A stretch of DNA of 64,000 bases from Colius striatus (taxonomy: Eukaryota; Chordata; Aves; Coliiformes; Coliidae), in contig NC_084772.1 in NCBI RefSeq assembly GCF_028858725.1, positions 14,267,048 to 14,331,047 on the forward strand. The letters are read 5' to 3'. The position numbers and the translations under genes were made by a program. Within the stretch, counting starts at the first letter, position 1. Each line of letters opens with the position of its first letter. Under the pieces are notes generated by a model. The model was given only the letters and a program-made list of their open reading frames with translations, had not been told where the DNA came from and ran no database searches. Of this stretch, positions 52,167 through 64,000 are shown piece by piece.

Positions 52167-53167
52167 ACAACCTTACAGTGTCTTTAAAAAGAGTGTTTTA
52201 CTCTAATGCTGTGCAGATGTATGGGCTTCTCTGCTGTCAACTAAATTTATCTGTTTCATACAGCACAGGGTTTTGCTCTGAAACCTGAAACTTTGATTAT
52301 TTTTGTTTCAGTCTATTGTACCATATTCAGAGATGTGCAGTGTTTTAAACCATGAAATCCTGACCTTTTGAATTATAGCATTGTGTATTTCTCAATAACA
52401 CAAGTATTTTAGAAGGTAATTTATGTAACTGCTCATAAAATTGTCTTGATGTGAGGGATTGTTGAGGTTTATTTTTGCAAAAGTGTTTGGTGAAGTTCCT
52501 GTGCCCTGAAGAACAAAAGCATAAAACCAGTGCATAAACAAAATACAAAATATAAAATGAGAAATCCAGCATTTATTGGAGTATCTGTGGTTTATTCCTC
52601 ATAGTATCTCTCTGTGTACTACAGTTACAGTAATAAGGAAACAACAATGCAAATACAATGAACATTTTGCATGAGATTGACAGAATAAATAATTATATTT
52701 CTCTTTTAAAAGGAGTGGGGAAACTTGTCATTGTCATTTGAAAGCTCTCAAATTAATTTTCTGAAGTGTTCAGCCATAGTTCAGCATGCAAAATACTGTC
52801 TGTGAAAAAGGACTATATTTTAATTACAATTGCTGTGAATACTGACTGGAGAATCATCAAGATATTGAAGCAAAGTTGTCCACACTCTTAGGTAAACCTA
52901 TCAGGTGCCTCATTTTCATAAAACTCATCTATGTTGACACTTTCTAAAAACAAAACACCAGGTTTGTTTAGATACATTGAGTTGTTCGATACTCATAAGT
53001 CTTATGAGCCTGAATACCAAAGATGTAAATGTCTATTTATATCATCCAAATGGAGAGCTCATCAAATTGAACATTAAGTATGCATATGGCATTATTTTGT
53101 CTGTTCTATAGCATAGACGTGGAAAAAGATTTATTCCCTTAAGTAATAACTGTACAGCTATGTGATT

Positions 53168-53340
53168 CTAGTTTTAGAGCATCTTAACATTCATTGTGAG
53201 AGTGAATTAACTTACCTTCACAACATCATTTTCAGTTGCAGGCGTTAATTATTATCTCCAGTTTAGCGATGTAGCTGAGGAGCAGAGGGCATGTCAACAA
53301 AGTCTATTGTTGGCAGATGGAATCTCAGCCCACTGGAGCT
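53168..53340 (+). repeat. Ancient amniote dispersed repeat remnant (3' half)
   Basis: The segment follows the old consensus 'taacttac-ttcacaaca...attattatc-ccattttac-gatg...gctgaggagcagag...': TTAACTTACCTTCACAACATC (about 53,208-53,228), then ATTATTATCTCCAGTTTAGCGATG, then GCTGAGGAGCAGAG. MIR/L3-like architecture, heavily diverged; exact family not assigned. Confidence 0.5.
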
Positions 53341-53636
53341 ACACAAACATGTTTATCATGGTGCCAAATCTGAATTAGCAGGTCTGATCACAAGTTCTCA
53401 TGCCTCAGCTCGCAGTAGGGCTTGGTGGGTTGGGCACAGTGTGCTGTTCTAACCACATTTACTCAGCTTCAACTCAGCTTGGAACTTAGGCAGAAGAAGC
53501 TCACATCTGCCAGCAATATACTGTGTAGATGCTCATAGCAAATCTGCCAAAGACCACCCTGGAGACTTCGATTATGGCCTTGAATATTCTTGTATCCCTG
53601 TCCAATTCAGTTGAAAAGGAAAAAAAGAAATACTGC

Positions 53637-53685
53637 TGATCTCTAAAGGTCCCTTCCAACCCCTACCATTCTATGATTCTCTGAT
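53637..53685 (+). mobile_element. CR1 LINE terminal fragment
   Basis: 'gatctctaaaggtcccttccaacccctaccattctatgattctctga' is the last 50 or so bases of CR1 with its repeated ATTCTATGA-like tail. Severe 5' truncation is normal for this family. Confidence 0.85.
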
Positions 53686-56600
53686 TAAAATTGTTCCACT
53701 TATATGATCTTAGGTAAGCTTTTGGCAAATAAACATTTCCATGCTTTTGCTGGAGTTGGCACGGTTGACAAAGCAACTTCTTTCATTATTATAGAGTTAT
53801 CTTTGATTTTGTCTTCCATTTTGTCTGGACACACTGACATTGAGCACTCCTGTCTGAGTCTCAAAAGAGAGCAATTGAAACAAAGAGAGTAGCTGTATTT
53901 CTAAAATCATTTATGATAGGGTAGATAATGTCTCAACTTTCATTCAGCCAGGAGCATTTTGTTCATTTATTTGAGGTTTGTTGGGGTTTTTTTTTTAATC
54001 ATCTTTATTATTTCATAAATATATGTTCCTGAGTGTTTTAATGTGAGTGTACTAGATGATAGTAGTAATATAGGACTTGAGCTCATTTATTGTTATTTTA
54101 AGCAATGCCTTTTATAGCACCTAGGACTATCTCTATCAGGCAAAACCTCCCATTGGTATCAGTAGGAATTCTTTCCTAATTATGCAGTTTCTCCTGAATA
54201 CGCAGAGCACTCTCTCTGTTATTATTTGGTTATGCATATTTCTATTTCCCAATCATTGTTTTGTAGAAACCTCATAATGCACTTGCTCATAGCTTATAAT
54301 AATTACGCTACAGAAAATTAAAGACTCGGTGGTATTTGGGGGGCATAATAAATAGCAGACAAATGTTAAATATTAATATTGTCGAATATTGTTTAATTTT
54401 TGGTCGTGAACTTCAGTGTTACAAGATTTTCATTACATGATGCAGCTGAAATAGAAATCTGTGTTTATGTCTCTACTCTCAGGAACAGATAGGTAGGCAT
54501 GTTACCAAACAACAAAATGACTCCATAAATAAACTTGAAGTTTATTGTAATTCCTAGAGAGGAATATCCTGTAATGATAGGTGGTGGAAAGTCATGTCAT
54601 CCTTGCTATAAACACTGATAAAATGCTGGAAAGCTGTATTAGTTGTCAGTAAAAACTGGACACTAGGCATCATGAAATGCTCTTAGTGCTTGCACATTTT
54701 CCAAGTTCTATTCTTGCTCATTAATATTTTTATGTATCTTTAATTATAATTTATTTAAAAATATATGCTGTTGAGGATAGTATCAAACCATCAGTTAGTA
54801 TTGTTCAGAAGAGGCTTGGTTTTGGAATCAGTAAGATTTGGCTTATCTGTCTTCATTTTTTAAGCATTCTTTGTCAACATTTAGAAACTTTCATGGACAA
54901 ATGAACATGCTTGACATTGCCTTGTCCTTGATAGAGAAGCCCACTGTGTAATGTCCTTAGAGAAAACACAAAAGGAAATGAGGAAAAGACATCTAGGAAA
55001 AAAAGAGACTGAATGCCTTTTGGTTGACCTAAAATGAGTTTACAATCCGTTTTCCCTTCTACCTTCCCTAGATCTAGACAAGCTATGACCTGTGGGAGTC
55101 TGGGACGAGAATGAATAGAGAAAGAGGTGTATTTGGTCCAGAAATAAGACTGAAATAAACTTTAAAAAAGGCTTTACACATTTGAAGAGACATTACTGGG
55201 TTTGCAATAGGCTTCCCAGAATGAATCGTGTATCTTCCTGGTATGACAGAGGTATTCAGTGAGCTGAATAAGGCACACAGATATTCAGAAATATCAGATC
55301 TCTGTGGTGACTTTGAACAACTCTATTTATTAATAAAAGGGAGAAGGTAGGAAAAAATGTCTTCAAGACCAAAGAATTCTGTCTCTCGAGTCTCTTGAAC
55401 AAATTTTGAGCTATTCTCCTTTCTGGTATGTGATGTCCCAGAACTATTCTTTCTTGGGTGTCTCCAGTGGACCTGGAACCAGCAGGATGATTTTGTAGAA
55501 CATTTTATATAAAGATTTTTTGAAAGGTTAGTTGAATTTTTTTTTCTATGCTGAGTGTCCCCTGCAGCTTGACTAATGGGGGCATTCAGCATATACTTCA
55601 GTGGCTCTCAATTTTTAGGTTTTCTTTTCAGGTCACTAGAAGAGATTGATAAAAGAGAGCAGAAGAAAGCCAGAGGAAAGAAATAGAGAACAGCCAACTG
55701 AAATTGGCAGCTAAGAAAGATAAGATAAATAGAGCACCAAATGCTAGTGAAGATAGTCTTTGCTATAGCTTTGCTCTAGAGAAAGGATCTGGACATTTGT
55801 GTTTAGTGGTAGAAAAGCAACAAAGAATGTGGATATGAAAATAGGAAGGGAAGAAACAAATAAGAAAGATCTGCAGGGAAAATTTGCCATAAAAATAATT
55901 TAATGATGACAAGATCTCACTCTAGTTGTCTCTGACGTCTGCTGCTTGTGGAAGCTGAGTTCCAGCATGACTTAGAAGGATTTAAAACAACTCTATGTGC
56001 CTCTTGCAATGGCAGTAACTGTTTTTTTATGCTTTGTATGTATAAGAGGTTTATACAAGAGAGAATATGTATGAGCGTTTTACTAGTGGTGGTTCAAGAA
56101 CATATGTTTAACTTAATCTGTTATACAGCAAAGTTAAGATTTTAGAGGAAGACTTTTTCCAAATGCAGGGAATTAAAGTTATATACAGTATGGTATGTGG
56201 AAATATTTGTTTATGCATTGAAAAGTTGTATGAAGTATTTTCATTAATATTTAGTTACTTGCATATATATAAGCTTGTATGTGTCTACTTGTTGTGGATC
56301 CTCTTTCTAAATTTAGGTTTTAGAAGGAACTCAGAGAAGTTGGAAACATTGAAATGGAGGGTTTGATTTATGATATTTAAAATGACAGAACATACCTGCC
56401 TTCAGGCCTCCAAATCCACTTGTATTCTTAGTACCTGGATAGGATGGGACTGGAACAGCATGAAGCTAATTAATACAGACTTTATCCTCAAGGTTCTATT
56501 GTCTACCTTCAGGCACTTGTGACCCAAAAGCAAGAAGCCAATAAAGTCATATTATATTGGGTGAGCACAGGGCCTGGAATCTCATGTGATCTGTAAAAAG

Positions 56601-57770
56601 CTTTATTGAGAGAGGCTAATTCGTTCCTTGTGAGCCCATATGAACCTTTTCTTTTACTGCAGTTTAATTTGGCCTTGGACAGATGAGATTTGAGCTTTAG
56701 TCTGCAGTCTGTTAATATTCTGAAAAGCATTAAGGTGTATTTTTGACTCTCTTGAGAGTGTACGGCTATTCTGCTTTTTAGTTAGTTAATTTCTGCTATT
56801 GTTCATGGCCTCACATCCAACAGCTTAGTATTCAGGACAGTCAACTACTTTTCAATGCACAGTATTTGGAACAAGTGAGTCTCACTGATTCCCTGCTTGT
56901 GGTATTGCAACCTGCTGAATGTTAGTCAGCACTCAGCAGCATGGTAAAACGATGGGAATACCAAGGAAAAATATTTTCAGAGAGAGTATAATGTAAAATT
57001 GGAATAGTTCATAAGAAAGAGAAGCAGGTTGTTTACATGCTTTGAACAAAACTTTGTGTTAAACCTTCTCTGCAGTTCTTAGGTTTTGTCCTTTTCTTCC
57101 TGCCTTCCACAAGGCATCCCTCTGGGTGAAGAGGTCCTTCTTTCCTTCCAGAGAGAGATACAGGATGGCATAACTGTTTGGTTCAAAATCTCTTTTCAAG
57201 CCGCACTTTATGAGAGGTTTCTTATGTGAATCATGGACTGAAAACTTAGATCCCCTCCAGGACTGAACTCTGTGCTGTAGAAAACAGATATTAACACCTT
57301 TCTACCTCAGATCCAGGAGGTAATAAAAATAATCTGAAGTGTTCAAGTATTGTGGTGGTGAAAGTCAATAACAGAGGAAATGTGTGGTCCTTCATCACCA
57401 GCTGCTCAGCACAGGGTACACCTTAGGTCTACTGCGGGTACTCTGGGGAGCACATACACAGCAGTGCAAATCTCCTCTAGACCCTGAAAAGTGGACAGTC
57501 ATCAAAGTCATTGTCCCTGACCTGCCAATAGACCCTGTAATTGCATAATATATTTAAGGGGCAGATTAAACAAGATTGCCTTTTTATTCTTTCTGATGCA
57601 ATTCTTGCCCTTTGTTTTGTTGTATTGCTTTTAATGTGACTATCTTTCATCATGAGATGGAGAGCCCTTAAAGCATTGATGTCCACACAGAGACCTTGAT
57701 CATGCTGCTAGTTTTAGCTATTAACATTAATGAAGTAACAGCCTTAATAACCTAAAGTAACTTTGAAATT
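53686..57770. other. Intronic AT-rich DNA
   Basis: No supported gene. The stretch around 54.29-54.48 kb is dense in ATTA and TAAT motifs. Part of 54.10-54.19 kb faintly resembles an ancient repeat. Confidence 0.5.
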
Positions 57771-57850
57771 GGTGCTGCTTTCAGTGGTGGAGTTGGACCA
57801 GATGACCTCTATAGATGTCTTCCCATCTAAATTATTTTGGGATGCTGTAT
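57771..57850 (+). mobile_element. Degraded CR1 LINE 3' fragment
   Basis: 'ttggaccagatgacctctatagatgtcttcccatcta' matches the CR1 segment that reads 'ttggactagatgacct-tagaggtc-cttccaacc-a'. Older than the copy at 39.3 kb and its tail has decayed. Confidence 0.65.
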
Positions 57851-59809
57851 CTGTTGCAGTATGTGAGGATTCATATTACTTGACTTAGCTGCCTGTAGTA
57901 AGTGGAAAAAGATAGATTCTCCTGGAAGGTGATTCCAAGCATAAGCTTATTTAGACGCTAAGATAATAGCTTGCAAGAGCAATTTATATATAGCCAAGGA
58001 CACTACCCTCCTAGTCAAGACACTCAAATACATATTCCCTAGCAGGGTTAAATGCTGTTCTGCACTTAGAGACTTAAACTTCGGTGCAGATCCATTTTTT
58101 TAATACCTAAATAGAGATTGCTGACTATATAAAAATATGATGTGGTTGTGTGTTATGTTGTAGTAACTAGAATAAAACTATGAGAGCTGGCAGGAAACAG
58201 ATTTTGTTAAAGACACATTCCTGAATTGTGAATTGCCTAAATGATCAGAATAACTTTATGCAAATTATATTTATACAGATAATACAGCTTCAAGAAGGAG
58301 TGCAGTTTGGGAGAGGCATGCATAGCAAACATCAAAAAATGGCATACAAGAAGTCAAATATAAACTTTATGTTAAATCAGAAGTTATACCTATATCTTTA
58401 GAACTGTTAATTATTCACTGAGGAGAGAAGGTGAGAAAAAATGGTGAAGCTCTGCACCCAAACAGTAGAGATACTCAGCTAGCATGCGGGAGGTCTGAAT
58501 TCAGGCCTCTTTCCTCTTATTTTTATACTGATTGGTACGTTTTTCATTGGTGAGATGTTTTAGTGTGCTTTTGTTCATTTTTAGAAATGATCCAGGGTTA
58601 AGTTGTGTGGGGCAGGATCCAACTGCAAATTCATGGTAAAACCATGCAAAACTCACATAGTCCTACATCTGGGATTTCAGTCTTGCGATTGTGACCTTAA
58701 ACCTGTTTTGTTTTTATTTTAGATGTCGTTAAACTCTTTTTTTTTTTGCATGTTAACAGTATTATTTTGGTTTATAGTCTACATTCTGAATATTTAGTTC
58801 TGTCTCTTGAATGTCTGTTTAATATGCAGGTCAGAAATACCTCTATGTTTTGTGGACTTGTAATAATTAGATGTGGGGAAAAAAAAGCTGTTCAGCCACT
58901 CAACCTATTTTCCCGGTCTGTGTAAAACATTGTTTCCATATTGGATTTGAATAAGTTTTGATTGATAGACAAGAAGTTTCAACTTTTTCAGGTTTTAATT
59001 CAGCTGTACATATTACTCAAACACTTGAACATGGTCAGCACTGTTTGCTTAACTACTTTGGTAGGGTTTTCCCTTAATAATTGTATATGGTGTAAGTTGT
59101 CTTTCTATAAGCACTTTCCTAGTAAATTGTAATCAAATAACTGTTTATGTGGAAACCTGATGCAACAGAGTGCTAGCTAGGTTAGAGATGCTTTTTGAAG
59201 TTGCATATGTATATATTTGGAATATTTTAGTCTTTTTCAGTGATTTCTGTGATAGCTGCCAGAATTTTCATTGATTAAAAAGTTGCAATAATCTGGCAAC
59301 CATTTCATTTCACAAATTGATCCATGATGTCTTTGTATCTCTTAGTAATAAGGACCTAATTATATGTAATTATAAATCCACAGTTTAAATTGTTACATGA
59401 TTTTAAGTATTTTGTCTCTATTTGATTAAAGTCTGAGATATGGTCCCAAGTTTATTTCTGTAATTGCTCTTCTGGAAATTTTTAACTGTAAAAGCACATT
59501 GGATGCAATTTTTCTCCAATCTGACATCATTGCAGATTTCTAATATTTTTCATTCCTTTTAATAACTGTAAAGTACCTAGGAATATTTTTTTAAAGACAA
59601 ATGTTTATTCCATGTAATTCCCTGCAAACAGGAAAGGGGAAAATGAAGAGAGAAAAAAAAAAATGTTTGTGGTTGTTTTGGGTTTCTTTGATTTAAATCT
59701 CATATTTTGGTAGGCTCCTTGATTGTACTAGTTTATTCATTTTGCCAAACAGACCATAAAGCTGTGAATATTTATTTAGTTCTGTTTCTAATAGTTTTTC
59801 TAATAGCAA
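57851..59809. other. Intronic AT-rich DNA
   Basis: No supported gene. An exact octamer ATGCAAAT lies at 58,258-58,265. Confidence 0.5.
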
Positions 59810-60260
59810 ATTATTTTGGTACAATGAAAGACATTTGTAAATGAAGCAGATAAGCCCTTTGGCAGACAAGGAGTGTTTTGTTTAACACAAGAATTCTATT
59901 GTCCACTGCTTTAGTTGTCAAGTGCCTGGGGAGCCCAGGATTTATGATGATGTTACAATGGCCCTTTCAGAGCGAAGTCTAAGAAGCTGTGAGATTCGGT
60001 TCCTCTGCTTTTCAGACTTTCAAATCTTTTTATCATGCATGGACAATGCAGGATTCAGCTGCTTCTTAGGCCACAGGACTGCCCATTTAACATCAAGCAT
60101 TGTGAAATAATTACCATAGTGACAATGGATTTGGGTGGGTTTTTTCCCCTCTAACTAGCAACATTTCGAAATTGTTCAAGTTGTCACTTTGTATAAACCA
60201 TCTCTGAAGCCACGGCTTATTTTACAAAACCCAAAAAAAATCTTGGAGAAGATTTGATTT
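59810..60260. promoter_or_regulatory. Conserved-element-like block
   Basis: About 450 bases of even, high-complexity sequence without simple repeats, including TCTATTGTCC and TTTGTTTAACAC (SOX- and FOX-like), CATTTGTAAATG and ATTACCATAGTGACAATGG (an RFX/X-box-like phrase near 60,110-60,128). The plus strand is open from 59,922 to 60,110, but the start codon context is poor and the peptide unfamiliar. An enhancer is the more likely reading. Confidence 0.28.
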
Positions 60261-62661
60261 AAAGTGCCACTGTGTCAAATCTATTTGGAGCATTGAAACT
60301 GTTTAATGGATGGGGGTTTTTTGAGTTTTCTTGTAATTATAATTGGACTTTGAAACAGCCTTCTGTAAATACATCAGATTTTTTTTCTCCTTTTTGTAAA
60401 GGGTTTTCTACTTTTTGTAAAGATTGGAGAGTTAGTAGAACCTTACTATTGAAGCTATATCCAACCACAACAGAAAATAAGAAAATAAACTCATAACATG
60501 CAGTCCGATACCTATGTATCAATTAACTAGCTAAACTATTTTTTGTATGATAGTAACAATTCCGCAGTCTTATGTCTTGTGCTTCATGAAAACTGATATC
60601 TGAACAAGTTTCTCTCTTCTTGCTTGATGTTAATATGAAGATTTATTTCCTTTAAATAGGAATTAGTACTATAAATTATATTGTTTTGCAACCTCTGATG
60701 TTTCTCTAAATGCAGTGTAACCAGACAATAGAGCCTTTACTTGATAGTTCAGTTATGTACATGGACACTTCACTGGTGGTTAGATGTATGCACACGAATA
60801 TAGCAGCTCAGTTTGGGGATTGATAGTATCTATTATCAACTATTTCTGCTTTTTAAAGAAAAAAACAAATCTGAAGAAAATTAGACCATAGGGATATGTA
60901 AGAGTGTATTTTGAGAAATACTTACATAAGCAACTTCAAATGTCTTGGGCGAAAAGAAATCTTTAGCTGCAGTCATCTGTAAAGATGTTTCCATTTGTAA
61001 AGGTATTGAACAAATTATCAGAATGAGAAAGTTTATCCAGTTTTAGGTTTTCTTTTCATTCATTCACATGAATTGTGAAGTAGTTCAAAAGGGTCTTCTA
61101 TTAAAAAATATATTTGCTTGCAAAATGAGCAGATTTTTAAATGCTGTATGTATTTCATAGCGAATTGCATAAATACATTGCATGCATATTTTTATAAGGC
61201 AAATGCTTTCTATATTAGTGTCTTGGTCATCACACAAAACATAACTTCCTTCGTAGAGCTTACATTAGCAAAATTCACTTTCTAGGAATGTGTTTCTTTT
61301 GAACATGTATCATCACGTTTTTAAACAGTGAGTCAACGTATCTGTAGTCACTACTGGCAAGAGAAGCCACATGACTTTATTTCTTCCTTTGATGGAATAA
61401 GTGTGAAATATATTTATGTAATATCGCAATACTGAATGTATAATATTCAGTCATTATCTGTTGATGTCTCCTCAACACTTTTGTTAGCAAATTTGAAATT
61501 TGACCTGTGCTGCTGAGCTGTTTTTTGCAATTAAACGCAATTGTTTTAATGGGGGTGAAAAATGGATAGAAAATGGAAGATTGATACAGATGACACAGCT
61601 TTAACAGTTAAATACTGTAGAAAGTTGGTATTTCTATGTATCAACCCAAATTACAGAGGCTATTGTGCAATAATTCTTCCCAGAAATTCTCTGTGAATAA
61701 ATTGAAAGGACTGGGTAATCTAGTCCTATTTCCTTGGCCAGAATGAGTCCTAGTTCTAGAATACATGCAGTACTCATTTAAGAGTCTATCAAGATATCAA
61801 ATGAGCATCAGAAATACAGTGTCTACATCAGTACATAACAACAGATCACACAGTATTTCTGTTGCATTCAGTCATATTAACTATACTTTTTACTGGTGTG
61901 GGAAATTGTCAGAAACACAGGATGATGAGGAACTGCTCTGTGAAATTGTGAGCACTCTTAACTTACTAATTTAAATTCAAGAAAAGACTTACCTTTCCTC
62001 ATAAGGAATGATTCAGCTGGTTTATTTTTGTTTCTATATCCTTTATATGCAGTATGTTTAATCATTATCCTGTTTATCAAAGAATTTTAACTACTGAAAC
62101 AGCTATAGATCAACTTCTTACAGGCAGAGGAATCTCTTGCTAATTTTCTTACTACAAATGTTTTATCCTAGATATCTTTCCCCTACTGTAGTGGTAGTTC
62201 TACTTACTGAAACAATAAACTCCCTTTTCCATCATAATGGTAAAAATACACATTTTCTAATATGCCTTTAGAACACTTAAAAATGTTCAAAGCACATCTT
62301 GTTGGCTAATGGTATCTGCAGCTGTTACTTTTTTCCCTGCAGTGTGTCTTGTGTTGGATAATGTTCCCAGAACAGATTTTTCCATAGAACTCTGTTTTTT
62401 CAGGAGATAATGAAAAAGATGTGAAGGAATTTTGATACAGCCTCCAGGATATTTTAGTTATGGGAACATTCTTACAATAGTAAGTCTGTTAAGGTAAAAG
62501 CTCGTTATTAATTTTCTCCTTGGAATTACAAATATTATTTAACCGCTAGTCTTCAAACTTACCTTAGGCTACTCTGATAGCTTATAGGCTACACTTTAGT
62601 TTTCTTTTATCATGGTACCACCATTGTATTGGATTTCAAATGAACTTTTCTTTCTTTACAG
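60261..62661. other. Intronic AT-rich DNA before the exon candidate
   Basis: No supported gene. A 12-base direct repeat CTTTTTGTAAAG occurs at 60,390-60,401 and 60,411-60,422. Confidence 0.5.
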
Positions 62662-62792
62662 CCAGAGCTGAAGTACTGGATAAGTGTCAGCAGAAAGCTT
62701 ACATCTGCATTGTCATCATAGTCTCATTAAGTGGCATTTGAAATGTGTGGAATATGCTACATAAATTGGCAACAAGTTTCCAGTGGGTGAAG
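62662..62792 (+). other. Best downstream exon candidate (131 bases)
   Basis: The acceptor TTTTCTTTCTTTACAG ends at 62,661 and the donor GTGAAG|GTAAGTAG begins at 62,793, with a perfect GTAAGT. Each frame has a stop within the first two thirds, so the exon cannot be internal coding sequence throughout. It suits a second 5' exon that ends in the start of a coding region. An upstream ATG at 62,743 in good context gives a 15-residue frame ending at 62,790. A second ATG at 62,754 is open to the donor. I do not recognise the product. Confidence 0.4.
62754..62792 (+). CDS. Possible start of a coding region (13 codons to the donor)
   Basis: ATG at 62,754 has A at -3 and reads MLHKLATSFQWVK in phase 0 to the donor at 62,792. 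The segment is too short to identify and shows no signal peptide. The preceding ATG at 62,743 overlaps it in another frame and would reduce its translation. Alternatively the exon is wholly untranslated and translation starts beyond the window. Confidence 0.18.
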
Positions 62793-64000
62793 GTAAGTAG
62801 TGCATCTGAACTTTTTATCTGAGTGGTGTGAGATGTGTATATAGATAGTCTCTTGTTTCTATGATAGAGTCTAAAATATTTGTACAAGGAACATTTCTTC
62901 AGTGATTAATCCCTCACTTGATGTGTGCTGTCAGACAGTTTTTCACATGGATCAGGGAGTTTATCCATTGGTCTTGATTGTCACTTAGGAAAGATGATTC
63001 TGTGGGACACTGATCATACTGTATCTCTAAAGTATGTTTTGATAAGATCCATTTGTTGTAATTTCTTGTTTAAAAAGTCAGAGAACCTCTTGAAAATTCA
63101 CAGCAATGTAGCACTGAAGAGCAGAAATGTAAGAAATTTCCAATATTTAGGTTTTAAACTTGATTTTATCAGTCAAAAAGATTCATACTTTTCTTATTCT
63201 AGACCTGCATGGGTGAGTGATTAATTCTGTATTTGGTTTATGTCTTCAATATTTTGTGCATTACCACTGAACTTAATGTAAGTGCTCAGACTTGGGTTAG
63301 AAAAATAGTTTAGTGATGACCTTTAGACTTCAGAGAAAGTGTGGAAACAGAGTGATATGGGAAACCCTAGACCTAAAAATAGTTACTTCTGCTGCTCTCA
63401 TGCTTTTAATTTTTCATATCTTCTCTGACTTTCAATTGTACTGTTACTGAAACCAGTGATTCCACAGAGATGAGAACTGTCCACTTACAGGAGTATCTTG
63501 CTTTTAAAAAATTATCACAGAAACAGATTAAATATAATAGATAAATATGTGAATACTATATTTTTTACAGAAACAAAGGCATGATCCCATCTGAATTGTC
63601 TAGGATCAAGAGTACAAAGCCAGGATATTAAAGCTCTTTGTCTATCTGACTCATTCACAGTTTTTACATTCAGTGCATTGAAGTCCTGCTTGACAGATGC
63701 TTAATTTCTGTGGAAATGTCCTTGAATAATGATAATCTTATTTCTGGCAGCCAAATGGGCCATATACTTAAACATCCTTGTGCGCAGCTATATAGGATAT
63801 ATGTTTATGGTATCCCCTCACTTGTTAAGGTAGACTGCAGACTGAAACAGAGCGTATTTGACAGTGGTATTAACAGCATTCAGTTTAATTTAGGTGGACA
63901 ATGTGTTAAGCTCCTTTGCTTCTTAGGAAGAGTTGTATCTCAGCATGTGAGATTCTTATCCTGTCATTCACTAAACATGATGGCCAAATTTTGCAAACAA
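62793..64000. other. AT-rich DNA after the exon candidate
   Basis: No further exon supported. The frame at 62,925-63,224 (99 codons) is unfamiliar and lacks convincing splice borders, apart from a donor-like G|GTGAGT near 63,212. Likely the next intron. Confidence 0.45.

Larger units (their letters stand above)
39573..53167. other. Intronic AT-rich DNA
   Basis: No supported gene. It contains a T15 tract, a small tandem duplication at 47.94 kb and two GC-richer structured patches at 48.3 and 49.9 kb. Open frames are under 90 codons and unfamiliar. Confidence 0.5.
24232..62661 (+). other. Inferred long first intron
   Basis: This AT-rich stretch between the island donor and the exon candidate at 62,662 holds no exon I can support strongly. 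It contains a second CpG island, CR1 remnants, simple repeats, conserved-element-like blocks and weaker exon candidates, all listed separately. The intron call depends on the two end signals belonging to one transcript, which sequence alone cannot prove. Confidence 0.35.

Noticed and set aside
54095..54190. Phrases like 'tagcacctaggact' and 'aaaacctcccattgg' typical of old reptile repeats
   Set aside because: Too degraded to assign with any confidence.
61985..62020. Minus-strand perfect AAG|GTAAGT donor
   Set aside because: No pyrimidine-rich acceptor within a reasonable distance.
1..64000. Defence islands, phage, CRISPR arrays, operons or a novel multi-gene system
   Set aside because: The composition, CpG islands, CR1 remnants and lack of long frames all indicate non-coding vertebrate DNA.

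Overview
The window looks like nuclear DNA from a bird: mostly AT-rich, few interspersed repeats, no long open frames. The best taxonomic clue is a chicken-repeat-1 (CR1) LINE 3' end at about 39,309-39,572, which ends in the ATTCTATGA-type tail of this family. Two shorter CR1 tails lie near 53.6 and 57.8 kb. Other reptiles also carry CR1, so 'bird' is an inference. There is no bacterial-type gene organisation, CRISPR array, rRNA, tRNA or operon. Every open frame of 60-166 codons was considered and none gave a protein I recognise; the longest ones in the GC-rich part are best explained by low stop-codon density.

Layout. 1-22.1 kb is AT-rich non-coding DNA with ancient repeat remnants, several hairpins and one conserved-element-like block (12.4-12.7 kb). 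22.15-22.6 kb is a GC-richer block with no recognisable product. 23.4-24.6 kb is a CpG island with a TATA box, a 56-base pure pyrimidine tract and a strong plus-strand splice donor at 24,231/24,232. It is the most probable promoter and first, largely untranslated, exon of a plus-strand gene. 27.6-27.96 kb is a second, smaller CpG island holding a predicted G-quadruplex that overlaps a near-consensus CTCF site. From 24.2 to 62.66 kb the sequence behaves like a very long first intron. 62,662-62,792 is the best downstream exon candidate (good acceptor, perfect GTAAGT donor, possible ATG start).

If these signals are right, the window shows the 5' end of one plus-strand gene with a long first intron, a layout common in vertebrate developmental and neural genes. 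I cannot name the gene. Weaker exon candidates, conserved-element-like blocks and structured repeats within the putative intron are listed separately. I found no evidence of a previously undescribed multi-gene system; the most interesting material is regulatory.
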